Assembly: GCA_002288455.1 (NCBI GenBank)
Contig: NEUS01000008.1
Location: 1 to 59,656, forward strand
Origin: Opitutia bacterium Tous-C1TDCM
GTDB taxonomy: Bacteria > Verrucomicrobiota > Verrucomicrobiia > Opitutales > Opitutaceae
Length of the DNA stretch: 59,656 nucleotides
Direction of reading: 5' to 3'
Shown here in pieces: positions 27,339 to 36,273 of this stretch; the first letter of the stretch is position 1; the number at the start of each line of letters is the position of its first letter. The notes beneath the pieces were generated by a model. It was given only the letters and a program-made list of their open reading frames with translations. It was not told the origin of the DNA and searched no databases. Made by a program: the position numbers and the translations under genes.

Positions 27339-29066
27339 ATGATCCTCCGAGCTCTCATCTGTCTGTTGTTGTCGGGCGCGGCGCCGGCCCGCGCCGAAAT
27401 CTTCCTGCACGCGCGGGCGGAACGCCTCGCCGTGCCGCACCAGGGCCCGTTTGTGCGGACCGGCGACGGCGCGATCTGGGGCCTGGACGAACGCGGGGCG
27501 CTGGTGTCGCGCGACGAGGGCAAGACTTGGGCCGCGCGGACGATCTTCGATTCCGCAACCTTCGTTTCGCGCAAAGAACGGGCGCTGCTGCGCACCCGGG
27601 AAGGCGTCGTGCTCTATGCGTTCCTCAATGAGCGCGAAAAGGTTTTCAAATGGGACGACAAACTCGGCGGCCCGCTCGAGGGTTGCCGGTTGCCCGTGTA
27701 TGTCGGCCGCAGCGCGGACGACGGGAAAACGTGGGCGGCCCCGGTGTTGTTGCAGGACGGCTGGTGCGGGGCGGTGCGGCAGATGATCCAGCTGAAGTCG
27801 GGCCGGATCGTGCTCGTCTCGCAGGTGGCGAAAGCGAATCCCGGGCGGCATGTGACGCTCGTCTATGTCTCCGACGACCTCGGGAAATCCTGGCGCACCG
27901 GCGATGTCATCGACCTCGGCGCGCAGGGCAACTACGCCGGCAAGGTCGCGGGCCTCACCGGTGCGACGCACGGCGGCGGCATCGAGGCGACGGTGCTCGA
28001 GAAGCAGAACGGCGACCTCAAGCTGCTCCTGCGCGTGCCGCACGGGCACTTCGAGGAAATGACTTCGAAGGACGGCCTGAAATGGAGCGCGTCGATGCCG
28101 TCGACGCTCGAGGCCAGCGACTCGCCGGGCATGATGGTGCGGCTGGCCAGCGGGCGCGTCGCGCTGCTGTGGAACCGCTACACCGACCCGGAAAAGAAGC
28201 TCGGCCGCCGCGAGGAACTGTCGCTGGCGTTTTCCGAAAACGACGGGGTCACTTGGACGTTTCCGCAGGTGATCGCGGTGAACCGCGTGCCGCCGGGGGC
28301 GCGGGAAGGAGCCTACTGGCTTTCCTATCCCTATTTGTTCGAGCCGGTGCCGGGCCGGCTGTGGATCTCGACCATGCAGGGCGACGTTCGCGCCGCGCTG
28401 GCCGAGGCCGACTTTCTGGCGCCGACGGCGCAGCCGCCGGACGGATCTGCGGTCCGGATCGTGATGCTCGGCGACTCGATCACCCGCGGGGCGCGGCCGG
28501 GTGTCACGCCCCAGACGACGTTCTCCGCCCGCACCCAGGCGGCGCTGCGGGCCGCCGGGGTCCGCGCCGCCGTGCACAACGTCGGCATCGGCAGCGAACG
28601 CACCGACCTCGCTTTGGCGCGGCTCGAACGCGACGTCATCTCGCAGCGGCCCGCGTTGGTCGCCGTGATGTACGGGGCCAACGACAGCTGGGTCGACACC
28701 GGCCAGACCGCCTCGCGTTTGGGCGAGGACGCGTTCGGCGCGAACCTCCGCGAAATCGTCCGCCGCCTGCGGGCGGCGGGCAGCCAGGTGGTGCTGATGA
28801 CCGGGCCGAAGATAGGGGAGAAGAACCGGCGCAACGGCCTCGGCGAGGACCCGAATCTCCGGCTCGCGCGCTACATGACCGTAACGCGGCAGGTCGCGCA
28901 GGAAACCGGCACGCCGCTCGTGGATCACTTTGCCGGGTGGGACGAAGCGCAGCGCGGCGGCCGGGTTTTGCAGGAGTGGACGACGGACGGGATGCACCCG
29001 AATCCGGCCGGCCACGCCGAAATGGCCGCGCGGCTGGCGCCGGTGCTGCTCGCCCGGTTGCGTTGA
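27339..29066 (+). CDS. Secreted sialidase-like (BNR) protein fused to SGNH hydrolase
   Basis: A 575-residue protein. A signal peptide (residues 1-19) precedes a six-bladed-propeller, sialidase-like half (about 20-360) with four Asp-box motifs: SRDEGKTWAA, SADDGKTWAA, SDDLGKSWRT and SENDGVTWTF. The C-terminal half (about 365-575) is a GDSL/SGNH esterase: block I MLGDSITRG with the Ser nucleophile, block III YGANDSW with Asn, and block V DGMHPNPAGH giving the Asp/His pair. The combination could remove glycan residues and their O-acyl groups in one secreted protein. Sialidase arginine triads were not identified, so glycan specificity is open. It follows the transporter in the same operon. Confidence 0.85.
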   Translation: MILRALICLLLSGAAPARAEIFLHARAERLAVPHQGPFVRTGDGAIWGLDERGALVSRDEGKTWAARTIFDSATFVSRKERALLRTREGVVLYAFLNEREKVFKWDDKLGGPLEGCRLPVYVGRSADDGKTWAAPVLLQDGWCGAVRQMIQLKSGRIVLVSQVAKANPGRHVTLVYVSDDLGKSWRTGDVIDLGAQGNYAGKVAGLTGATHGGGIEATVLEKQNGDLKLLLRVPHGHFEEMTSKDGLKWSASMPSTLEASDSPGMMVRLASGRVALLWNRYTDPEKKLGRREELSLAFSENDGVTWTFPQVIAVNRVPPGAREGAYWLSYPYLFEPVPGRLWISTMQGDVRAALAEADFLAPTAQPPDGSAVRIVMLGDSITRGARPGVTPQTTFSARTQAALRAAGVRAAVHNVGIGSERTDLALARLERDVISQRPALVAVMYGANDSWVDTGQTASRLGEDAFGANLREIVRRLRAAGSQVVLMTGPKIGEKNRRNGLGEDPNLRLARYMTVTRQVAQETGTPLVDHFAGWDEAQRGGRVLQEWTTDGMHPNPAGHAEMAARLAPVLLARLR

Positions 29067-29092
29067 CGCGCGAGGCGGGCGCGGCGGGGTGT

Positions 29093-29115
29093 GGTCACAA
29101 GGAGTTACCTGTTGA
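29093..29115. promoter_or_regulatory. Candidate operator upstream of TonB receptor gene
   Basis: In the 146 bp gap before the receptor gene, GGTCAC-AAGGA-GTTACC forms a near-perfect inverted repeat and continues as GTTACCTGTTGA (29104-29115). That 12-mer matches the 18924 site at 10 of 12 positions. The gap is the longest in this stretch, so a separate promoter is likely. Confidence 0.4.
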
Positions 29116-29212
29116 TTCGCCTCGGAACGCCGGGGGGGCCGGCGCAGCTTGGCGTCGACGGCAGTTCGCTTCGGCGCTGGGCCGCGGCAAGACGCCGACT
29201 TCACCTCCGACC

Positions 29213-32200
29213 ATGACTACTCCCGTGCTTCCGTTCCGTGCCTTGGCTTCGCTTTCCCCGGTCGGCCGTTGCGGGCTGCTGCGGATGATGCTGCTGTTTG
29301 TTTTGGGCTGCCTGATCGCCGCGGGCCCGGGCCGGGCGCAAAGCGCGGCGGCCAATGCCGTCGCCGGCCGCGTCGTCAACGCCGCGAACCAGGTGCCGCT
29401 CAACAACGCCCGGGTGGCGGTCGAAGGCACGACGCTGGAAACGCTGACCAACTCCGACGGCGAATACCGCTTGGCCGGGCTGCCGGCCGGGCCCGTGCGG
29501 CTGCGCGTTTCGTATGCGGGTATGGAAACCCAGACCGCGGCCGTGCCGCCGGGCGGGTCCGGTCGCCGCGACTTCGAAATGAGTTTCGCCGCGGGCACCG
29601 CGAGTGCCGGCAACCAAGTCGTGAAGCTCGAGAGTTTTGTCGTGGAATCGACCGCGCTCAGCGCGGCCGCCGCCGCGGTCAACGAGCAGAAGATGGCCCC
29701 GAACATCAAGAACGTGGTTGTGCTCGACGAGATCGGCGATCTCGGCGACGGCAACATCGGCGAGTACATCAAGTACACGCCCGGCATCTCGATCGTGAGC
29801 GGACCCCAGACCGCGGCTTCGGCCTCGATCCGCGGCATGCCCGCCGGCGGCATCGTCTTCATGATCGACGGCGCGGAAGTTTCCTCGCCCTCGGCCGACC
29901 GCGCCTTCGACCTTGCGGCCAGCGCCTCCGGCAGCGTCGACCGCATCGAGATCACGAAAGTGCCGACGCCCGACCGCCCGGCCAACGCCGTCGGCGGCAC
30001 CGTGAACATCGTCGGCAAGAGCGGTTTCAGCACGCCGCGCCGCACCCTCCGCATCAACACCTACGGCGCCTACAATTCCGGCAACCGGCTGCGGCCCCCG
30101 GGCCTGGGCGACCGCGTGGGCAGCGATGCCTCGTCCTCCGCCCGCGCGATCCAGCCCGGCATCGACGTCAACTATTCCCATCCGGTCAGCAAGACCTTCG
30201 CGTTCACGCTCAACCTCAGCCAGCTGACGCGCGTGTACGACATGGACTACGATTCGCCGACGTGGGACATGATCCGCGGTGTCCAGACCGTGAATACGGA
30301 GCAGAACGTGCTGCAGACCACGGAGCGGCAGCTCGCCTCGATGACTTTCGACTGGAAGGTGACGCCGCGGGATTCGCTCCGGCTCAATGTCGAGCACGTG
30401 CAGATCAACACGCCGACGCGGCAGAACATCTTCGCGGTCGCCTGGGGCGCGGGCAACACGGGCGGCGCGACGTTCACGCAGGGCGGCGCGGCGGGCAACG
30501 ACACCGTGCGCCAGTCGATGACCTACGGCGACCGCACCCGCGGCACGACCTCGGCGGTGCTGCGCTACCTGCACGAGGGCCCGATCTACAAGATCGACGC
30601 GACCGTGAATTTCTCGCGCAGCTGGGATGAGCGCGAAGACATCGAGAACGGCTTCTTCCGCACCGTCGGCCTCTTCCAGGCGACGCAGCTGGTGGTGCGG
30701 GCCGACGGCCTCGACGGCATCTACGAGCGGCGCGCGCCTGCCCTCCGCGTCACGACCCGGGCCGGCCTGCCGTTCGATCCCTACGACAACGCGGCGCTTT
30801 CGCTCAACAACCCGACCAGCCAGCCCAACGAGATCGTCGCCGATCTGAAGAACGTCGCCGCGAATATTTCCCGCAGTTTCGCGTTCAAAGTGCCGACGAC
30901 GATCAAGGCCGGATTCGCCGTCAACCAGCAGCGCAAAGACAACACGTCGGTCCTGAAGACCTGGGCCTTCGCGCCGCCGGCCGGCGTGAGCCGGCTGGCC
31001 GGCAGCCACGATCTCACCAACGAAGCCCTGTCCCGGCAGTCGTTTTTCCGCGACACGCTGCGGCTGAAGTGGATCAGCCCGACGAAGTACTACGCCCTCT
31101 TCAAAGCCAACCCGACGTGGTTCACGCTCAACGAGGCCGCGGCCCACCAGTCCGGCGTGACGAATTCGAAATACTTCGAGGAAACGATATCCGCGGCCTA
31201 CGTGCGGACGGATCTCAAGTTCTTCGACAACAAGGTCTGGCTCGTCGGCGGCGTGCGTTTCGAAAAAACGGACGACAAAGGCGAAGGTCCGCGGAACGAC
31301 ATCCGCGCGACGCTGCGGCAGGACGCCGACGGCAATCTGCTCCGCGACGCCGCCGGCCGCACGATCCCGGTGACGACCGATCCGCTGGCCAGCGCCAAGC
31401 TCCGTTATGTCGAGCGCGGGGCCAAGGCGGCGCGCGGCTACGACGGCTACTACCCCAGTCTCAACGCCACGTACTACATCAGCGATGCGCTGGTCGCGCG
31501 CGCGGCCTTCGCGCAGACGCTCGGCCGGCCGAACCTCTCCGAGGTCATTCCCGGCATCACGCTTTCGGATCCGACCAGCGCGGCCCCCACGGCCACGATC
31601 GTGAACTCCGGCCTGCAGCCCTGGAAAGCGGACAACTACGATCTCTCGCTCGAATCCTACAACTTCAAGGGCGCGACCGTGGCGGTGAGTCTTTTCCGCA
31701 AGGACATCAAAAACTTCTTCGTCCAGAGACAGTCGGCGGCGACCTTGCCTTTGCTGGAAAGCTTCGGCCTGAACGACGACTACCTCAACTACACGATCGT
31801 CACCAAGACCAACGGCGGCAACGCCTCGGTCGAGGGCTACGAATTGAGCTGGCGGCAATCGCTCTACTTCCTGCCGCCGTGGGCGAAGGGGTTCTCGATG
31901 TTCGGCAACGCGACGATCTCGAAGATCAGCGGGCCCAACGAGCGCGACTTCACGCCCTTCGCGCACAAGAATCTGAACTGGGGCCTCAGCTATGTGCGCA
32001 AGGCGTTTTCGTTCCGCTGGAACGTCGCCTACGCCTACAAAGTTTCCGGCGCCGCCGTGGCCGCGAGCGCCACGATTCCGGCCGGCACGTTCTCGTACGT
32101 CGCGCCGCAGATCACGCAGGATTGGTCGTTCGACTACCGTTTCGCCAAGCGCTTCACCGTTTACGGCGGCGCGCGCAATTGGAACGGCGCCAACAAACGC

Positions 32201-32299
32201 ACCGAGCGCGCGGGCCCCGGCACCCCGGCCTGGACGCGCCCGCAGACGTATCAGAATTTCGGCACGCTCGTGACCTTCGGCGTGCGGACGCAGTTTTGA
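29213..32299 (+). CDS. TonB-dependent outer-membrane receptor with carboxypeptidase-regulatory-like N-domain
   Basis: A 1028-residue outer-membrane receptor for energy-coupled uptake of a large or scarce substrate. A long signal peptide (to about residue 43) is followed by a CarboxypepD_reg-like domain (AVAGRVVNAANQVPLNNARV, TLTNSDGEYRLAGLPAG). The plug domain (about 155-270) shows NIGEYIKYTPGISIV, SIRGMPAGG, FMIDGAEV and VEITKVPTPDRPANAVGGTVNI in similar form. A 22-strand-type barrel ends in an aromatic FGVRTQF. This SusC-like layout is typical for glycan uptake. No SusD-like lipoprotein gene is adjacent. Cargo is presumably released by the flanking sialidase-like proteins. Confidence 0.92.
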   Translation: MTTPVLPFRALASLSPVGRCGLLRMMLLFVLGCLIAAGPGRAQSAAANAVAGRVVNAANQVPLNNARVAVEGTTLETLTNSDGEYRLAGLPAGPVRLRVSYAGMETQTAAVPPGGSGRRDFEMSFAAGTASAGNQVVKLESFVVESTALSAAAAAVNEQKMAPNIKNVVVLDEIGDLGDGNIGEYIKYTPGISIVSGPQTAASASIRGMPAGGIVFMIDGAEVSSPSADRAFDLAASASGSVDRIEITKVPTPDRPANAVGGTVNIVGKSGFSTPRRTLRINTYGAYNSGNRLRPPGLGDRVGSDASSSARAIQPGIDVNYSHPVSKTFAFTLNLSQLTRVYDMDYDSPTWDMIRGVQTVNTEQNVLQTTERQLASMTFDWKVTPRDSLRLNVEHVQINTPTRQNIFAVAWGAGNTGGATFTQGGAAGNDTVRQSMTYGDRTRGTTSAVLRYLHEGPIYKIDATVNFSRSWDEREDIENGFFRTVGLFQATQLVVRADGLDGIYERRAPALRVTTRAGLPFDPYDNAALSLNNPTSQPNEIVADLKNVAANISRSFAFKVPTTIKAGFAVNQQRKDNTSVLKTWAFAPPAGVSRLAGSHDLTNEALSRQSFFRDTLRLKWISPTKYYALFKANPTWFTLNEAAAHQSGVTNSKYFEETISAAYVRTDLKFFDNKVWLVGGVRFEKTDDKGEGPRNDIRATLRQDADGNLLRDAAGRTIPVTTDPLASAKLRYVERGAKAARGYDGYYPSLNATYYISDALVARAAFAQTLGRPNLSEVIPGITLSDPTSAAPTATIVNSGLQPWKADNYDLSLESYNFKGATVAVSLFRKDIKNFFVQRQSAATLPLLESFGLNDDYLNYTIVTKTNGGNASVEGYELSWRQSLYFLPPWAKGFSMFGNATISKISGPNERDFTPFAHKNLNWGLSYVRKAFSFRWNVAYAYKVSGAAVAASATIPAGTFSYVAPQITQDWSFDYRFAKRFTVYGGARNWNGANKRTERAGPGTPAWTRPQTYQNFGTLVTFGVRTQF

Positions 32300-32330
32300 C
32301 TCCGGCCGTCCGCGGCTGAAAGCTCCGGCG

Positions 32331-34535
32331 ATGCGCCCCCCCCGCTGGTTTCGGATCGGCTGTTTCGCGCTGCTCCCGGCGGGCGTGCTCGCGGCCGCCG
32401 AAGCGGTGGTGCTGGTGGCCAACCCCGAGAACCAAACCGTCCCGCTCGTCCACTACACCGGGCCGGCCTGGCCGGCCGACGCCGGCGGCTTTCTCCTCGG
32501 GACGGGCCGCGGCCACCGTTTGCTCGCGGCGGTGCTGCCGGGCGCGGGCGACTTCCGCGTCGAGGCCGAGTTCGCCCTGGCGCGCGCCGGCCGCGACAGC
32601 AGTTTCGTCATCGGGCGGGACAGCGAGGTCGTCATGACGGCCGGGGCGAAAATCTGGCGGCTCCGCGGCGGATTTTTCAACGCCACGGAACAGCCGCGCG
32701 AGATCGCCGCGCCCGCGGCGGCGGCCGGCGCGCGGCTCGAACTTGAATTGGTGCGCACGGGCGAGACCGCGGTGCTGAGGATCGGCGGCACCGAGTTGTA
32801 CCGCGGCCGCGCCGGGACCGCGGCGCTGGGCGCCCTGGGCTTCGATCCCGGCACCGGCAGCGTGCGCCTGCACCGTCTGGCCGTGGCGGGAAAGGTGGCC
32901 GCGGCGGCGGCGCCGAAACCCTTCGGCAACGCGTTCGGCATGCAGCTGCGCCGCGCGCCCGCGGACGCGGCGGCCCTCCGTGCGCCGGTGATTCTGCGCG
33001 CGGCCGAGACCAACGAGTCGTCGGCCGTGGCGAGCCGCGACGGCACCCTCGAAATCTACGGTATCACCAAGCCGGCCAGCGATTCCGTATCCGTGATTCG
33101 GTCACGGGACGAAGGTCTCGCGTGGTCCGCGCCCGAGATCGCGTTTTCGCTGCCGGGCAAAGCCTACTATGCGCTCATGGTGCTGGAAGCCGCCGACGGT
33201 TCGCTGCACGCCGTGGTGCATCTGGCCGGCGAGGGCCCCGGCGGTTACCGGGGGCGGCTTTACGAAGTGTACCACCTGCGGCGGCCGCCGGGCGGGGCCT
33301 GGTCCGCAGCGCGGAAGGTCATTCCCGGCTACGTCGGCTCGATCCGCGGCTTCATCCAGCTCGGCGCCACGGGGCGGCTCGTGCTCGCCGTGGGTCTGGC
33401 GGTGCCGGAACGCGCCGCGGCGCCGAAGGCCGGACCGGATTTCGGCTGGAACGACACGGTGGTGTATTTCTCCGACGACGCCGGCGGCGCGTGGCAACGT
33501 TCGCCGGATCGCCTGCAGGTGGAACTCGCGACGGAGAACGTCACGCGCTACGGCGCGGTCGAGCCGGCCCTCGTGGAGCTCGGTCCCGGCCGGATCTGGA
33601 TGCTGGTGCGCGACCGCGGCGGGCGCCTGTGGCAAAGTTTCTCGGCCGACGGCGAGCGCTGGCCGGCATTGGCGCGGACGGATTTCATTTCCTCGGACTC
33701 GCCGGCGTCGCTGTTGCGCCTGCGCGACGGCCGGATCGTGCTGCTCGCGAACGCGTGCCAGAATTGGACCGACCCGCGGAGCTATGCGATGGGCGGCCGC
33801 GAGGTGCTGCACGCGGCGATCAGTGCCGATGCGGGCCGGACCTGGCGCGGCTTCCGCGACATTTTGCATGAAACCGATGTCGTCAGCGGCGGCGACCGCG
33901 GCACCGCGTATCCCTCGGCGGTCGAATCCCGTTCCGGCAAGATCGTCGTGACGAGCGGGCAGGGGGAGGGCAAACGCGCGCTCGTCGGCTTCGATCCCGC
34001 GTGGCTCGAAGAGCGGACGGTGCGCGACGATCTCGCGGCCGGGCCCGTGGGTTGGACGCATTACGGGGCCGAGGCGGCGACCGTGGAGACGCTGGCGGAC
34101 GGAACCCGGGCGTTGGCGTTGCCGCTGGCGGCGGCGGGAACCGCCGGGGCCGTGTGGAATTTTCCGATGGCCGCGGCCGGGGAACTGCGTTTCCGCCTCC
34201 GCGTGCCGGCCGCGGTGCACGACCTGCGGGTTTCGCTGACGGACCACTTCAACCGGATCGACGACCGGCGCGCGGCGGAACACGCCGTCTGGACCGCGGC
34301 CGGCACGACGCTGACGGTGCCGGGCGACGGTGCGTGGCACGACGTGAAGCTGGCGTGGGAGGCCGCGACCGCGGCGGGAAAATTGCGGGTGACGATCGAC
34401 GGTCGGGCCGCGGCGACGATCCCGGCGCAACGGGCCGGGCTCCACGGGGTGAACCATCTCCGGTTCGAATTTCGCGCCGCGACGGACGGCGATCGGGTCT
34501 TGATTGCCGGAACGGAAATGAGCGCGCTGCCATGA
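32331..34535 (+). CDS. Secreted sialidase-family protein with N- and C-terminal sandwich domains
   Basis: A 734-residue exported protein (signal peptide to about residue 22). Residues about 35-190 resemble a LamG-like beta-sandwich (FRVEAEFALARAGRDSSFVIG). A sialidase/BNR propeller covers about 205-560, with Asp-box-like SRDEGLAWSAPE, SDDAGGAWQRS and SADAGRTWRGF, and a conserved DGRIVLLANA stretch. The C-terminal 170 residues form another carbohydrate-binding-like sandwich. The family cleaves or binds terminal acidic sugars, but the catalytic Arg triad and Tyr could not be placed, so a binding role remains possible. The stop overlaps the ATG of the next gene. Confidence 0.78.
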   Translation: MRPPRWFRIGCFALLPAGVLAAAEAVVLVANPENQTVPLVHYTGPAWPADAGGFLLGTGRGHRLLAAVLPGAGDFRVEAEFALARAGRDSSFVIGRDSEVVMTAGAKIWRLRGGFFNATEQPREIAAPAAAAGARLELELVRTGETAVLRIGGTELYRGRAGTAALGALGFDPGTGSVRLHRLAVAGKVAAAAAPKPFGNAFGMQLRRAPADAAALRAPVILRAAETNESSAVASRDGTLEIYGITKPASDSVSVIRSRDEGLAWSAPEIAFSLPGKAYYALMVLEAADGSLHAVVHLAGEGPGGYRGRLYEVYHLRRPPGGAWSAARKVIPGYVGSIRGFIQLGATGRLVLAVGLAVPERAAAPKAGPDFGWNDTVVYFSDDAGGAWQRSPDRLQVELATENVTRYGAVEPALVELGPGRIWMLVRDRGGRLWQSFSADGERWPALARTDFISSDSPASLLRLRDGRIVLLANACQNWTDPRSYAMGGREVLHAAISADAGRTWRGFRDILHETDVVSGGDRGTAYPSAVESRSGKIVVTSGQGEGKRALVGFDPAWLEERTVRDDLAAGPVGWTHYGAEAATVETLADGTRALALPLAAAGTAGAVWNFPMAAAGELRFRLRVPAAVHDLRVSLTDHFNRIDDRRAAEHAVWTAAGTTLTVPGDGAWHDVKLAWEAATAAGKLRVTIDGRAAATIPAQRAGLHGVNHLRFEFRAATDGDRVLIAGTEMSALP

Positions 34536-36262
34536 CGAACGTTTTTCGCCTCCTCCTCCTCGGTCTGCTCGCCACGATCACGTGGGCGGCGCCGGTGTCC
34601 CGGCCCGATTTCGGACTCGTTTACAACGACGATGCCGACCTCGCCTTCGTGGTGCCGGATCGCGCGCAGTCGGAGGCGTTGCTGCGGGCCAATCTCGGGG
34701 CGCTGGCGGATACGCCGGTGAAGACGCTCGTCTACTGCGTCGGCATGGGCGGCGACCTGATGTACTACAACACCAAGGTCGCGAGCCGCGTCGGTTGGCG
34801 GAAGTCGCCCGACGAGACGCCCGGTTCGCTGATGGAGAAACGCATGGAAAACGCGCGGGTGTGCCTCGCGCAGGGCGCCGACGCCGTGCGCACGGCGGGC
34901 GAAACCGCGCGCCGGCTCGGGCTGCGCTTCATCCCGAGCCTGCGGATGAACGACGCGCACTTCATGGCGGATCCGGACAAGCATGCGATGACGAGCGAGT
35001 TTTGGTTCAAGCATCGCGACCGGCTTACGATCAAGGAATCGCCCCTGGCGTTCCAGCCGGCGTACGGCAACTTGCTCGACTACACGCACGCCGAGGTGCG
35101 CCAGCTCCGCCTCGACACGGTCGCCGAAGTGCTGGAGCGCAACCGCGATCTCGTCGACGGCTTCGAACTCGATTTCAACCGCTTCCAGGTCTTTTTCCCG
35201 AAAGGCAAGGCGGCGGCCGGGGCGCCGTTGCTGACGGAGCTGGTGCGGGACGTGCGCCGCCGGCTCGATGTCTTGGCCGCCGCGGTCGGTCGGCCGATGT
35301 ATCTTTTCGTGCGCGTGCCGCCCTCGACGGCGGACTGCACCTTTGCCGGGCTCGAGATCGCGCGCTGGATGCGCGAGGGCCTGGTCGATCTGGTTTCGCC
35401 GGCGCAGATCATGACGCTGGCGGGCGATATGCCGATCGCGGATCTCGTGGCGCTCGGGCGGGAAACCGGCGTGAAGGTGGTGCCCTCGCTGTACCCGCGC
35501 GCGAGTTGGCGTTTGCCGTTTCCGGCCGCGCCGGCGGCGGCGGAGAACCGCTACGCGGGCGCGGTGGCGGTGCGCGAAGCCAACCTCGAGGAAATCCGCG
35601 GCGCCGCGGCCCAGTACCGGCAGCTCGGGGTCGACGGATTCTATCTCTTCAATTTCTACAACGCGTTCGGCTCCGCCCGGCCGCACGACGAGCGGCTGTA
35701 TCGGGTTTTCCGCGACCTCGCGCGGCCCGAGGCGCTCGCCGGCCAGACGAAGGTCTTTGCCGTCACCAAGAGTTATTACCACGACGGCCCCGGCTCCTAC
35801 GCCTACGGCAAGCAGCTGCCGGCGGCGCTCGGCGCGGAAGGCACCGGGCGCGTCACGCTGCGGATCGCGGACGAGCCCGCCGCGACGCCGTTGCCTCTGG
35901 TGGTTTGCGAATTGCGGCTGGGTTTCCGCGGGCTGCCGGCCGGGGCCAAGGTCGCGGTGAGCGTCGACGGCCGGACGCTGGCGGACGAGGCGGCGGCACC
36001 GTTGGCCCGGGTGACGGTGGCGGCGGTCACGGGCCGGCCGGCGCGGCAGCCGGATCTGGCGGAGACCTACGTGCACGTGCCGCTCGCGGCGGCGTTGCCG
36101 GCAGGGGAACGCGTTTTCACCGTCACCGTGACGGCGCCGGGCCCCGGGCGGCCGGCGCAGCTCACCGATCTCGAAGTGCGGCACGCCTACCGCCACGAGC
36201 TCGAGGCCCTTTGGCAGCGCGTGCCGGCGGAGCTGAACGCGGTGCCGGCGCCGCGGCGCTGA
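34532..36262 (+). CDS. Secreted TIM-barrel protein, glycosyl-hydrolase-like
   Basis: A 576-residue protein with a signal peptide (TNVFRLLLLGLLATITWA). The main domain (about 20-400) reads like a glycosidase-type TIM barrel: FIPSLRMNDAHF, VDGFELDFNRFQVFF, RPMYLFVRVPPS, LVDLVSPAQIMT, VKVVPSLYP and GVDGFYLFNFYN at successive strand ends. Acidic residues in DGFELDFNR are candidate catalytic groups. The C-terminal part (about 440-576) is a beta-sandwich. It resembles GHL10-type or unclassified glycosidases, but I cannot name a family with certainty. Translational coupling to the sialidase-like gene suggests a shared target polymer. Confidence 0.6.
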   Translation: MTNVFRLLLLGLLATITWAAPVSRPDFGLVYNDDADLAFVVPDRAQSEALLRANLGALADTPVKTLVYCVGMGGDLMYYNTKVASRVGWRKSPDETPGSLMEKRMENARVCLAQGADAVRTAGETARRLGLRFIPSLRMNDAHFMADPDKHAMTSEFWFKHRDRLTIKESPLAFQPAYGNLLDYTHAEVRQLRLDTVAEVLERNRDLVDGFELDFNRFQVFFPKGKAAAGAPLLTELVRDVRRRLDVLAAAVGRPMYLFVRVPPSTADCTFAGLEIARWMREGLVDLVSPAQIMTLAGDMPIADLVALGRETGVKVVPSLYPRASWRLPFPAAPAAAENRYAGAVAVREANLEEIRGAAAQYRQLGVDGFYLFNFYNAFGSARPHDERLYRVFRDLARPEALAGQTKVFAVTKSYYHDGPGSYAYGKQLPAALGAEGTGRVTLRIADEPAATPLPLVVCELRLGFRGLPAGAKVAVSVDGRTLADEAAAPLARVTVAAVTGRPARQPDLAETYVHVPLAAALPAGERVFTVTVTAPGPGRPAQLTDLEVRHAYRHELEALWQRVPAELNAVPAPRR

Positions 36263-36273
36263 TTTTCCCTTTC

